From: Lomentospora prolificans
Taxonomy: Eukaryota; Ascomycota; Sordariomycetes; Microascales; Microascaceae
Length of the DNA stretch: 64,000 nt
NCBI GenBank assembly: GCA_029532625.1
Contig: JARFXM010000002.1
Location: 992,001 to 1,056,000, forward strand
Direction: 5' to 3'
A model generated the notes under the pieces. The model saw nothing but the letters and a program-made list of their open reading frames with translations. It had not been told where the DNA came from and made no database searches. This document shows positions 12,001 to 22,006 of the stretch, piece by piece. Within the stretch, counting starts at the first letter, position 1; the number at the start of each line of letters is the position of its first letter. Both the position numbers and the translations under genes were made by a program.

Positions 12001-12957
12001 AACTCGTAATATCACCGTTCACGGATTCGTCAGAGGCCATGTCGTGGCCGCCTTGCCGGTCTCCAAGCTGATGAAGGCATTGCAGTGTCGGACGAAACGC
12101 ACAGAGATGAAGAGGGGAGGGAGGCAGCCGTCTTCGTGTAGTTTGGGAAAGGCGAGTGGTAAATGGTAGAATACAGGAGTATATTCAACCTCGACACTCT
12201 CTTTTTTCGTGCTTCTTCCCTGGCATCAATCGCAGTCAGTCTTTGTTCAAAGATAAAAGGCCTCAAAGGCTGGGTTTTCGCAGTTTCATATGCCTTCAGT
12301 CCTCGGTTTCGAACTCTTAAAAGCTCCTAGGCTCTATCGACAACCCGTCCACAAAATATATATTTTACAGTTCACGAATCCTCTCTCTTCAAGCCCCTGT
12401 GTATTCAACCTTTCGGAGTTTCCGGACGGGGTTGGGAATGTTTGTTCATTGTCCCTGCAGAGAGTCAGTGGCACGATGAATGAGTGCGCAAACTAGCAAA
12501 TTCGAGAATAGTCAGACTCTTTTGTCCTGAGTCGTCTTCGTACTTATCCTGAGTCCTGACTAGACGACGTTCAACGACATATCACCTCTCAACATCGCCT
12601 TTATAAACTCTTCGTCACCAAGCCGATGATTCTAGTCTTTCCATCATTTAGGCAGGGTCCAAACATGCAGACTTACTCATGGAGCTAATGAGAGATATAC
12701 GCATAGAGTCGATGGAAGAAATCGCCGTCCGCGAAACAAAACCAAAGCCGTGCCGAGATAAGATGAGAGAACATCACGACCTCCATCATACAGAGCTGTC
12801 AAGCGTATCCCGACGCGGTCAAACTTGACCATGACGAGCTTGAATCTCTCTCAAGACAGCCTGCCACGCGGGAACAAATCCACACACTCTCACTCTCGTC
12901 CGCGCCCCCCAAGCCAAAAGTCATCCATCCGCCCTCACCTCCAACCCAACACCCACC
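9001..12957. other. Gene desert, part 3
   Basis: No recognisable protein gene. There are C/T-rich tracts near 9222-9248, 10004-10026, 10366-10384 and 10846-10925. The last is followed by an A-rich leader and an 18-codon ORF (separate entry), which looks like the start of a plus-strand fungal transcript. From 12679 a 49-codon frame and further open frames run into the proline-rich ORF annotated next. Small frames elsewhere lack coding character. Confidence 0.45.
10846..11003 (+). promoter_or_regulatory. Pyrimidine-rich putative transcription start with an 18-codon mini-ORF
   Basis: A CT-rich tract (about 10846-10922) is followed by an A-rich leader and an ATG at 10947 that opens an 18-residue frame ending with TGA at 11001-11003 (MRRRLRLEPGGVLLGRGP). 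CT-tract then A-rich leader is a typical arrangement at filamentous-fungal transcription starts, so this may be the 5' end of an unannotated plus-strand transcript with an upstream ORF. It could equally be chance; no downstream main ORF is obvious before about 12.8 kb. Confidence 0.25.
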
Positions 12958-13476
12958 ATGGCCAGACCTCGACGCCGAAGCAGAAAACGAAGGACGGCCC
13001 AAAGACCCTCCCCCTACCCACCCTCAAATCCCTCCCCTCCAACCCCGCGCCTCCCCCGAGCAAGCCCCCGGCCCGCCGCAAACCCACCCCGTCGACCCCG
13101 TCCTTCATCCCCCACCGAAGACGAAGACGGCGACCTCACCATGCCAACCTCCCCGCCGACCGGATCCCCCCAAGCGTCCTCGGCCCCCTCGGAACCCAGA
13201 GATCCCCGCCGCTGCGCAACCTGCGAACTCATGCAGTCCCGCACCGCGGCCCTGCGTAAAACCCTCCTCGCCCTGGCTGCCGCCCAGGACGGGGCCATCG
13301 AGATGTGGGCCCGCGGGCCGGATGCCGAGCCGGTGTCTGGAGAGGTGCCCGGCGGGGACTCGATGGATTGGGTCGAGGAGACGGCGCTCCCGGTGAGGAT
13401 TGTGACGGATGTGGAGGAGCTGAGGTGTTATCCGAGGGAGGTTGTGTGTTGGCCGGCGCCGGGCGGCGCTGCGTAG
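12958..13476 (+). CDS. Hypothetical proline/arginine-rich protein, frame uncertain
   Basis: I do not recognise this protein. From ATG 12958 the frame encodes 172 aa: a basic Arg/Pro/Ser-rich first half, a short acidic patch (TEDEDGD), then a more protein-like second half with a CxxC (CATC) and an Ala/Leu-rich helix. Codons in the second half strongly favour G or C in the third position, as in real fungal genes. The first half is ambiguous: all three plus frames stay open over about 12830-13260, and frame 2 (from about 12767, running into a tract rich in Pro and acidic residues) looks at least as coding. Either a small upstream exon or a 1-bp indel in the C-runs (13000-13110) may join frame 2 to frame 1. 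Existence of a gene is plausible; this exact start is weak. Confidence 0.35.
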   Translation: MARPRRRSRKRRTAQRPSPYPPSNPSPPTPRLPRASPRPAANPPRRPRPSSPTEDEDGDLTMPTSPPTGSPQASSAPSEPRDPRRCATCELMQSRTAALRKTLLALAAAQDGAIEMWARGPDAEPVSGEVPGGDSMDWVEETALPVRIVTDVEELRCYPREVVCWPAPGGAA

Positions 13477-14103
13477 TTACTGGCGAGTCTTTCGGGGAAT
13501 AGGGAAGGATTGGTTGGCTTCTCGTCTTTCGATCGAGGAGTAAGTTACTGGGCCCGGCTAACGCACCGTGTATATCAAAACTGGGGGTTTGAGATCACGG
13601 ACATCAGCTTCGAGCGTTGGGCGGCTCGGGTGTCAAGACCCTTCCGAGCCGTGGCTCAGCTCAGTAATGTGAAGGGATCATAGGAAATCAGATTCAAGCC
13701 TAGAGTTGCTAAGAACATCAAATACGCATTCACTAATGGATTGGCCACTTCGGCACCTGATGATCATCTGTTGAACAGTACCATAGATGCTTCAGAAGTT
13801 ACCCAGTATAAGTTTTACATCAGCAGTAGAGACCAACGATGCAGCCAACGATGCGTAGAGGGAATCTACAGGAAATAAGGAAAGCAGAGGAAAAAAAAAA
13901 AAAGCAAAAGCGACAAAGAGCCATTAACAAAGTCACCCCAACGCCGTAGCCTATAGTTCCAACCATGGTACCTGAACTTTCTTGCTCAACAACCACTCAA
14001 CCCCACCCGCCTCAAGCAGGGACGACGTGAAAGCAGGGGATCATGCATAGACATCCCACAACCGCTTCTATGTGCATTCCTCAAGACGCGGGCTATCACC
14101 AAC
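13477..14103. other. Intergenic, convergent 3' ends
   Basis: This stretch lies between the end of the proline-rich ORF (+) and the stop of fibrillarin (-). It contains an A-run at about 13891-13903 and no open frame of interest. It presumably holds the 3' UTRs of both neighbours. Confidence 0.5.
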
Positions 14104-15300
14104 TTAGTAACGGAGGTACTCAAACACGACCAGGGCGTGGCCACGTTCGTAGGCCTCTGTATCACATTGTTAGCCAAACTGTTCCGTGGGCCGAGTTCTA
14201 ACACCGGGTACTTACCGAGACTGATCTGCTCCTTAGGCTTGAACTTCAGCGCGCGCATTTCCTCGACAACTTGAGCGTATACTTGGGCAGGGGGTGCCGT
14301 CGAGTCGATACAGTTGGCCTTGATACTAAGGAGAACCTTTCCGCCAACCTTAAGGAAGCATCCGGCGTTCTCGGCGATGATACGGGCGGGATCGGGCTGG
14401 GCAACATCACAGAAGATGACGTCGACCATGCCGTCGACGAAGAGACGGTAAGAGGCGGGCTTTCGCGCGTCTTCGACAATGGGGTTGACATTGTGGCGCT
14501 TTTGACACATGGTGATAAGGTCACGACCGCTACGGCGGGAGAACTCGACAGCGTAAACTCGGCCAGTAGGACCAACAATGTCCGAAACGTGAGAGACTGT
14601 GGTTCCCGACGCCGCGCCGAGATAGAGGACCTTGCTTCCGGGGGTAATGTAAAGGGTATCAATACCGGCAAGGATAGCAGCAGCGATCTTGCTTCGGAAA
14701 GGGTTCCAGAGACGGTATTCGATCTTGGTCGTCGTGGTGGTTCCGTCCTCATTGGTCTCGACGTCGTTAACCTCAACCTTCTTCTCGCCGTAGACACTCA
14801 CGCCCGGGGCAAAGCTCCTGGTGGCCAAGTCGTCCTGCTTTCCTCGGGAGATGAACACGCCGGGATGACGATGCCTCTCCTAAACACCCAACAACGATTA
14901 GTGACTGCTACAAGAAGGATATGGCGGGTCGCAGTTGGGTCAATACGAACAACAATGGCCTTCTGGCCGCCTTTCGTTCCAGGCTTGCCTCCTCGGGCAC
15001 CACCACGAGGGCCGCCTCGACCCCGCGGAGCACCCCTTCCACCGCCGCCGCCACGGCCACCACCACCGCGACCACCACGGAAACCGCCGGCTCCACCGCC
15101 ACCTATTTGAGTCCAAGGGTTAGATATCTAGGATATAATTGATGCTCCAAGCTGTCTGGAGTGGCAGACGCCTGAAAGAAGAAGAAGCTGACGGGACAGG
15201 GTGGGCAAATCATACCTCGACCACCGCGAGGAGCACCTCCGCCTCGGCCACCACCACGGGGGGGCGCACCGCCACGTCCGCCTCGGAATCCTGGTGCCAT
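14104..15300 (-). CDS. NOP1: Fibrillarin, nucleolar rRNA 2'-O-methyltransferase
   Basis: Catalytic subunit of box C/D snoRNPs in the nucleolus; it transfers methyl groups from SAM to ribose 2'-OH of pre-rRNA. Four exons read 15300-15216, 15102-14951, 14879-14216 and 14156-14104, giving 317 aa, the usual family length. Residues 1-70 form the Gly/Arg-rich (GAR) domain, made of repeated RGG and RGGR. The methyltransferase domain follows, with the SAM-binding segment KVLYLGAASGTTVSHVSD and the conserved VYAVEFSRRSGRDL and IFCDVAQPDPARI segments. The second intron must use a GTTCGT donor to keep frame and family sequence (KAIVE-RHRHPGVF); the more canonical GTATTG 3 nt further on breaks the frame. 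The last exon is only 53 nt and encodes AYERGHALVVFEYLRY. Confidence 0.95.
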
Positions 15301-16202
15301 CTTTGGGTAGAGAAAAAGTCGATAGAGTTTAGAGTGCCGGTGAAGACGAAGTCAGTCAAGGCAGAAGCAAGTAGGAGAAACGCTGGGGTAGCTTCGAGAG
15401 AAAGCGTGTGGGACTCAAGCGGGAAGAGTTTTATAAAGAAATTCGAAGTTGAATAAGTATGAAGGTGTGCTAGCCAGTTCCACACCCAGTGTTGCAGCTG
15501 GGAAGTCGAGGAATTTGAGATCTCGAAATAGTCAAACGAGATGGCTGGCGGTTACTTTTTGGGGACGAGCCTCTTCAGAAATTTTTTTTTTTCGTAGCTT
15601 CACCTTGGGGAAAATTTTCGGTCTACTTCAAAGGGCTGGGAGAGCCAGTTGAGCTGCGGGGACCCTGGAGGGAATTGAGGCCGCTGATTGGCAAGTAAAT
15701 GGTTAGTTCACCCGAAGAATTTCCACCTACAGTTTCTCAAGTCATACAAATCCAACATTAGCTTTCAACGATAACAGCACTACACTGCTCATAGTACTGA
15801 ACAAACAGAGTCCTCAGTGAGTCCTCAGTCGAGTCTGCTCTGTGCATCGCCAGCGGATCACGTGTAGCTCCAGTGAATCGAACAATATCGATGTCTTCTT
15901 ATTTAATCGTTTTCCCACCTCACCGTACCGCAAATTCCGTAGCTGCTGTTAAGCGCAGTATCATCAAATTTATGCTAGATTTGTGTGTTTTGGATACAAA
16001 TGGGAGCCGCAGCCAAAAGACTCTAAGAGGCAGTTGATGGTTCCCTTTCCAATCTCCAGAACGGGACCAGAAACCAAGTTGAGTGATGTCTTATCCCGAA
16101 AGCAGTCTCATCAGGTCTATTTCGAAACCAAGACGGTCACAAGCGCAGGGGCCTAAGAGGCCCAAGAAGAAGGCTTGCTAGAGCCGGTCATTCAATCGCC
16201 TG
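15301..16202. other. Promoter region of fibrillarin and 3' side of the aminotransferase gene
   Basis: About 0.9 kb without a gene. The part next to 15300 should be the fibrillarin promoter and 5' UTR; a T-run lies at 15582-15591. A tandem 11-bp duplication (GAGTCCTCAGT at 15808-15818 and 15819-15829) lies about 0.5 kb upstream of the fibrillarin ATG. Confidence 0.5.
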
Positions 16203-17559
16203 TTAGGCGCTCTTCGCGAAGTCCTCAATGAAGGTCGCCAGCTTCTGCGCGCCCTCAAGAGGAATAGAGTTATAGTTGCTAGCACGAATACCGCCAACAC
16301 TACGGTGTCCCTTAAGACCGGTTAGGCCGCGCCCAGTAGCCTGCTTCAAGAATGCTTTCTCGGCCTCATCAACGTTGTCTCCCTTGGTAACACGGAAGCA
16401 GATGTTCATCCTTGACCTCACAGACTTATCGGGGACAATGCGGTACGCCTCAGGGTGTTTCTCCAGCGCAGCGTAGATCAATTCGGCCTTCTGGCCGGCA
16501 AGAGACTCTTGGCCCTCGGCCTTGTTGGGGAAGTTCTTCAGAAGCCTCTTGAGCACCTGGCCGGCAATGAAAACGCTACGGTGCTTCAATTAGACCTATA
16601 CCAATCTGGCGAGATAATATTAGAGTCTGGGGGGAAGCAGAGTTCACATACTCAAAGATGCTCAACGTGTTGTAGAGACTGTTGTTCTTCGCAATAGTCT
16701 CATAGGATAGGATAATGGGTCCCACCGGGAGCCCGAGCTTCCGGAGGAGGGTCGAAGGAGGCTGGGAAGTCGTGGGAGGTAGAAGAGACTTCTTAACGAT
16801 GGCAATGGTAATTCCCGTCGAACCCAGGTTCTTCTGTGCGCCGAAGAAGATGACAGAGTAGTTCTTTACCGGAACCCTGCGAGAGAGAATGTTGGAGGAC
16901 ATATCAGCCACAACAATGGGCCCGGTTCCGTCGGCAGCAGGCAAGAGCGCGTCGGGGAACTTGGGGAACTCAACGCCGTCGACCGTCTCATTGTCGCAGT
17001 AATACACAAAGGCCGCATCCTTGGACAAGTTCCAGGTGCTTTCGTCGGGAATCTTGCCAAACTTGCCTTCGTTGCTTGTTCGGGAGTCGACAACGAGGTT
17101 CACGTGCTCGGGGCCCAGGAGCCTGATGGCTTCTTTGTGCGCCTTGTCCGACCAACCGCCAGTAACGATGTAGTCAACCTTCAACTTCCCGTCGACTACC
17201 TTTTTCAACTCTTCAGTAACCTTTGCCTCGTCCGCGTCGCCGAGGACCTTAACGAGCTGTTCCTTTTGCCTAGTTACCCAGGCGCCCACCAGGTTATAGA
17301 CGGTGGCAGAGAACTCGCCAGTCCCACCCGCCTGCATGAAAAGAATCTCGTAGTCATCAGGGATGTCCAGATAATTCGCGAGATCCGCCTTAGCCGTGTT
17401 AATGACAGCGGAAGCGTGTTCAGATCGATGAGAGTGCTCCGCAATGCCCAATCCAGTTCCATTGTAGTCCAGAAGCGCCTGAGCCGCAGTCTCGAGGACT
17501 TCGGTGGGGAGGAGGGCAGGGCCCGCTCCAAAATATGTGATATCCGCGCGAGTAGGCAT
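16203..17559 (-). CDS. SER1: Phosphoserine aminotransferase (serine biosynthesis)
   Basis: PLP enzyme converting 3-phosphohydroxypyruvate plus glutamate to O-phosphoserine plus 2-oxoglutarate, the second step of the phosphorylated serine pathway in the cytosol. Two exons read 17559-16652 and 16575-16203, giving 426 aa. The splice joins SIFD-VFIAGQ, a conserved family segment. Visible motifs are the N-terminal FGAGPALLP, GLGIAEHSHRS, FMQAGGTGEF (cofactor phosphate binding), and FFGAQKNLGSTG, whose Lys near residue 243 is the expected PLP Schiff-base residue. The C-terminal RGLTGLKGHRSVGGIRASNYNS is typical of the family. The start is MPTRADITYFGAGP at 17559; the frame remains open further upstream but that part has no family similarity. 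It is divergent from the ribosomal protein gene across about 1 kb. Confidence 0.95.
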
Positions 17560-18542
17560 ACTGAATTTGGAGGCCGGAGAGAGACGTCTTATGAGAAGGC
17601 ACGTCAAATTTTCCACTACAAAATTACGCGAAGAGGGTGGAGGCGAGACTTTTAAAACCGCAGAATGAGTTAGTTGAGTCAAAATGTGAGAACTACCCAG
17701 TAACCACTGCCCGAAATCGGGAAACTCTGCCCACCAGTCGGCAAGCAAGATTATGACATGACGGAACGCAAAAGACCGTGGCGCTGTTCAATGTACTTCG
17801 GTACCAGGCTCCGAAATGGAATTATTATTTACTTGAAAGTGTCATAGAAGCCTCTTCCAAGACTGACTCATGAGGGGCCGTCCGTGGGGAGGACAAACAG
17901 GCCCTCGAGGATCCCGCGCTTCGCATTTGCACTTAGGGACGCGGGGTACCATTGATGATGGTGGGGTAAATGGGTAGTCGTAGCAAAATGAACTTACGTA
18001 AGGAAACATGGCTGATTAATGTTCTTGCTTCTCAACACCAAGTGCTGGCACCTGGAAACTGTAATGACAACTCACGTGATATCGAAGAGTTGAACACAGA
18101 GACCCAACCCGGAAGCGAGTCGCACCGAAAGCACAGTTGCCGTCAAGAAAATAATACTTTGCTGTATTTATATAAAATGGCAGGCTAGCATCACTATAGA
18201 AGTCGAATGTAAGAATAAATGAAGAAAATAATGGGGAAAGGGAGGAACAAAATGGCAGATTTGACGTCAAATTTGTTCGGGCAGCTATTCGAGTGATGGA
18301 TCTGTATTACCCTAGCATCAACTGCAAGTTGTGGCGTGTGGGTCGAATTTCTCAAATTCTGCCCGCCCTCTTTCCCAAAAGGGTCGCAACCCTAAGCCCT
18401 TCGGTTAGGCCAATCAGACACCACCGCTGCAGCATCTCCAATCTCAGAAGTATCCTAGGAACATCGACAATTTTGATTTCTTCAAACTCTACGACCAGAC
18501 TTTTCGATACAGCAGCAGTCGATTCCATCCACAACCGTCAAG
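17560..18542. other. Divergent promoter region, SER1 / RPL17
   Basis: About 1 kb separates two divergent start codons, so both promoters must lie here. A TTAGGGTT-type element on the RPL17 side is listed separately. The rest holds no credible ORF. Confidence 0.55.
18388..18395 (-). promoter_or_regulatory. Possible Tbf1-type TTAGGGTT site upstream of RPL17
   Basis: AACCCTAA (TTAGGGTT on the minus strand) lies about 150 bp upstream of the RPL17 ATG. In many ascomycetes outside the Saccharomyces lineage, ribosomal-protein promoters carry TTAGGG-type sites bound by the telomere-repeat protein Tbf1. The motif match is seen; its use here is inferred. A related CCCTAGC lies nearby at about 18310. 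Confidence 0.3.
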
Positions 18543-19520
18543 ATGGTAAGTGCTCCTCATATAGCCGCGCAATCTGAATTATCTGCCCCAGTCGAATATT
18601 TCAATTTCGTCCAACTTGGAGTTTCGGCTCTCCGGTTATTCCAGCACGACATTTTTCGACTTCACAATGTCTTCGCCAGTGGCTACCTCAGAGAGGCTGA
18701 CTTTGGAATGTCTAGGTTCGATACGCAGCCCACGAGATCCAGCCGGCCAAGTCGGCCCGCGCCCGCGGCTCCTACCTCCGCGTTTCTTTCAAGAACACCA
18801 GGGAAACCGCCCAAGCCATCAACGGCTGGAAGTTGCAGCGTGCCGTTGCCTTCCTTGACAACGTCGTTGAGAAGAAGGAGGCTGTTCCTTTCCGCCGATT
18901 CTGCGGCAGCATCGGTCGCTGCGCCCAAGGTACGAACGAACCCACGAATTCTCCGCTCGCCAACGTATTCGCATCACACGACCGTTTCACGTCGCCTGGC
19001 CTCACCTTCTGAGCTCAAATTCAAGGCGCTGCTGGCCTGGGACTATTGTCGTCAGCTGAAGATTAGTACTAACCCGGAGTTTCGCTATGCAGGCAAGCAG
19101 TTCGGTGTTACCCGTGCCCGATGGCCCGTCAAGTCCGCCCAGTTCCTCCTCGGTCTCCTCAAGAACGCCGAATCCAACGCTGAGGCCAAGGGTCTCGACT
19201 CCAGCAACTTGATCGTCAAGCACATCCAGGTCAACCAGGCTCCCAAGCAGCGAAGGCGAACTTACCGAGCTCACGGTCGTGTACGTTCTAACCCTTGATA
19301 TCGTCGGATCCTTTTCGAAGACATAGGCCAAGATTCCATGGTACTAATATATACCCTTGTATAGATCAACCCCTACATGTCCAGCCCCTGCCACATCGAG
19401 CTCATCCTCACCGAGGGCGATGAGGCTGTCGAGAAGTCGGATGCCGTTGTCGCGCACGGAGAGAGGCTCAACTCGAGGCAGCGTGGTGTTCGCGTCCGCA
19501 AGGCGCTCACCGCGGCGTAA
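18543..19520 (+). CDS. RPL17: 60S ribosomal protein L17 (uL22)
   Basis: Large-subunit ribosomal protein lining the peptide exit tunnel. Four coding exons read 18543-18545, 18716-18929, 19093-19280 and 19365-19520, giving 186 aa, the normal length. The first coding exon is just the ATG, followed directly by GTAAGT; the next exon continues VRYAAHEIQPAKSARARGSYLRVSFKNTRETA, the conserved uL22 start. Further conserved segments are [65 protein letters not shown] and a basic C-terminus ending RKALTAA. An intron immediately after the start codon is common in fungal ribosomal-protein genes and often carries regulatory elements. Confidence 0.96.
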
Positions 19521-20844
19521 ATGGGGAGTTTGGAATCAAAAAAATTGAGGGCAGACGTGACTAGAACTTAGCCACGGCTTTTTATTTTGTTACAGGTGTA
19601 CGGTTGAGCATGGCATTCTTAGGGAAACGGCTTCCTCGCAAAACCTCAATAAAACGTTGATATGACCATCATGCTGGCTTCCGCAGGTTCATACGCTGGA
19701 TATATGTGTTTTTTTTCTGGGGCGGGCAGAAACCGGGTGTGCTTTTGCAGGTGTCAAGCTGTTGTCCCGAGGAACTGTTGCTATAACAAGGTAGGCGGTA
19801 GAGCCTCGATAGAGTTGGCTTCTGGTTGTCAAATACCCTTCAGCGTGCCACCATGAATCAATTCCAACTACTTGGACCACCTTTTGGCTCCGGCCGAGAT
19901 AGCTGTTGTTGACCTAGCCATCCTTCGCGATGGAAAATTACTATTCGTAGGTACCACAGGTCTCCTGCCTTCCTCAAAGGGAAATATCCGACGCCCAGCT
20001 TCAATCTCTTGCCCTTCCGTCGCCCTCGCTCATCCCCCGTCCACAAGAGGCGGGTGGTCTAGAAGACTCGTAGTTAAATTTCCTTGCCCATATGCCGAGA
20101 CCTGGACCACGACTTGGTTGTACACGAGCCCCCGGGACTCTGGCATTCCACCTTGTTTTTCCGCCGGCCTCGTAGTATTGGGGCCGGCTCGCTTTCCCCC
20201 CCCAAATGTTGTGAAGATTCTGCCTTCCTTCTTGACGTGATGTGCTGGCTTATGATACTCGACTAGATCTGTACAACTTTTTTGACATGTGTCTCTCGCC
20301 AGTCATCGTATATCGCTATTAAGGACGGAAGTAAAGGGCCTGAAGGACGGAGAGGCATACGTCGGCATTCTCTACGTCACTCGAGTAAGCATACCGTCTT
20401 TGCAAGCATAACTCCCTCGGCATCTACTTGCCACGCTTTGAAACCGCAGGTTCGAAACGGCGTACCAGACAGAACGCCCCTTCGCTGAAAGTACTAAGAG
20501 AGGCGATGCTATCGAGATGGCTTTGGCCGTGCTGGTATAGAAGTGATATATCCTTGATTAATAGCATGGAGCTATAGATGCCCGTAAAAATTGTGTAAAT
20601 GGAATATAAAGAAGTGGGATTACCAGAATGGCCATGATCCTCACGCCCATGCTTCCGTCCCTTGAACCAACCTATCCAAAGCCTGTAGGCCTATCTTCTG
20701 TCGAGTCGGAAGGGGGAAACTAACGGGACAAGCTAGTAGACAGATCCAGCTTTAGAGGATAGCGCTGCCACCATATCTTCACATGCTTCAGCACCTTCGC
20801 CTTAAGTATAAGTGGGTAACAGCACACACATGTAGCATCACCCC
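19521..20844. other. Intergenic, convergent 3' ends of RPL17 and the hydrolase
   Basis: About 1.3 kb between two convergent stop codons. Short frames on both strands show no family similarity. An AATAAA-like AATAAAA occurs at 19648-19654, about 130 nt after the RPL17 stop, and is a plausible polyadenylation signal. Nothing else is supported. Confidence 0.5.
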
Positions 20845-22006
20845 TCAGAGCTTTGACTCGGTCTTAGCGGCGTCTTTGCTTTCAGCTACATCAACAGCAT
20901 CGTCAGCTGCGTCGTCGGCCGTCGTAGCCTGCGGCTCAGCTGCCGCGGCAGCAGCAGGCGCCGCAGCCTCCGTCTCGCTCGGTATAGGTTCGCCAATCCG
21001 CTCCAAGATCCAATCAGTAACTTCCTTAAAAAACTCAAGCTTGCACTCATCCGCATGCAACTGATGGGCACAATCCTCAAAAGTCTTAAACGTAGCATCA
21101 TCAACAGCCCGCGTCTGGGCATCAAACCATTTCTTGCTCGAGTCGTACCCCGTAGCCTGGTCTTTCGTCCCGTGAGCGACATACACGCTCTTGACGTCGG
21201 GCAGCAGACAAAGCTTCCCCGACGCAAGATCTACCGTACGATCGAGCAAGCCGGCGAGGCCCTCGAGGGTGCCAGTGTCGTGGCAGAGCGTGTCCTCGGC
21301 GAGACTTTTCTGCACCGCCGGGTCGTGGGCGAGCTTCTCGGGCGCGATGCGGTGGATTAACGGTCGTCGGGGGAATAATTTCCCGGCGACACGGCCCAAC
21401 ATCACTTTAAGCGCGGACGGCTCCTCACCCGGCGGGAAGCCCAGGAAGGGTGCTTCGAGGATCCAACCACGGACTTGGGACACCACGTCCTTGTGCTCAG
21501 GAGTAGAGGCGAGAGCGAGAGCCTCGCCGCCACCCATGGAGTGGCCGAACACGAAAACGGGCTCATCGGAGGGCAACTTGGAGGAGATGAAGGCTGCGAT
21601 GTCGGCGAGGACTTGGGCGGTGGAGCCGGTGAGGCCCTTGTGGGAGGGCTTGGCTACGCTGCGGCCCCAGCCGCGCTGGTCGAAGCCGAAGACTTGGATA
21701 CCGTGGGAGACGAGATGGCGGAAGAGCTCTTCGTAGCGGCCGATGTGGTCGCTGAAGCCGTGGAGGAAGATTAGTTTGGCTTTGATTGGGGTGGGCGGCT
21801 AGATTCGGCTGGTTAGCTTGAGAGCTGTGAAGTGGAGCTAGAGGAGGACGTCTTCGGTTTCCAGACCGGGCACTCGATTTCGCGCCGAAAGGGTTGGGTG
21901 GAAAATAAAAGAAAAATGCAAAGAATTCACTACATCATACCGTATATGTTTTGGTGTAGAGGCTAACATCCCCAATCTTGAACGTCCCTTCTACCTCGGA
22001 GGCCAT
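20845..22006 (-). CDS. Alpha/beta hydrolase, monoacylglycerol-lipase-like (Yju3 family)
   Basis: Serine hydrolase of the monoglyceride lipase group (Hydrolase_4), which releases fatty acid from monoacylglycerols on lipid droplets and membranes. Two exons read 22006-21941 and 21798-20845 (339 aa), with a 142-nt intron after KTYT. Family motifs are the oxyanion-side FLHGFSDH, GFDQRGWGRS, and the nucleophile elbow GHSMGG with Ser near residue 109. The acid is probably the Asp in HGTKDQATG (about 237) and the catalytic His lies in CAHQLHAD (about 266). Beyond the domain there is an unusual Ala/Glu/Asp-rich, probably disordered tail of about 50 residues ending KTESKL. That ending somewhat resembles a peroxisomal SKL signal, but a true PTS1 also ends in SKL, so peroxisomal location is possible. 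Confidence 0.85.

Noticed and set aside
20441..20470. A GGTTCGAAA box resembling a tRNA T-loop
   Set aside because: Flanking bases do not form a T-stem and no matching acceptor or anticodon arms surround it. No other tRNA-like B box in the window passed either.
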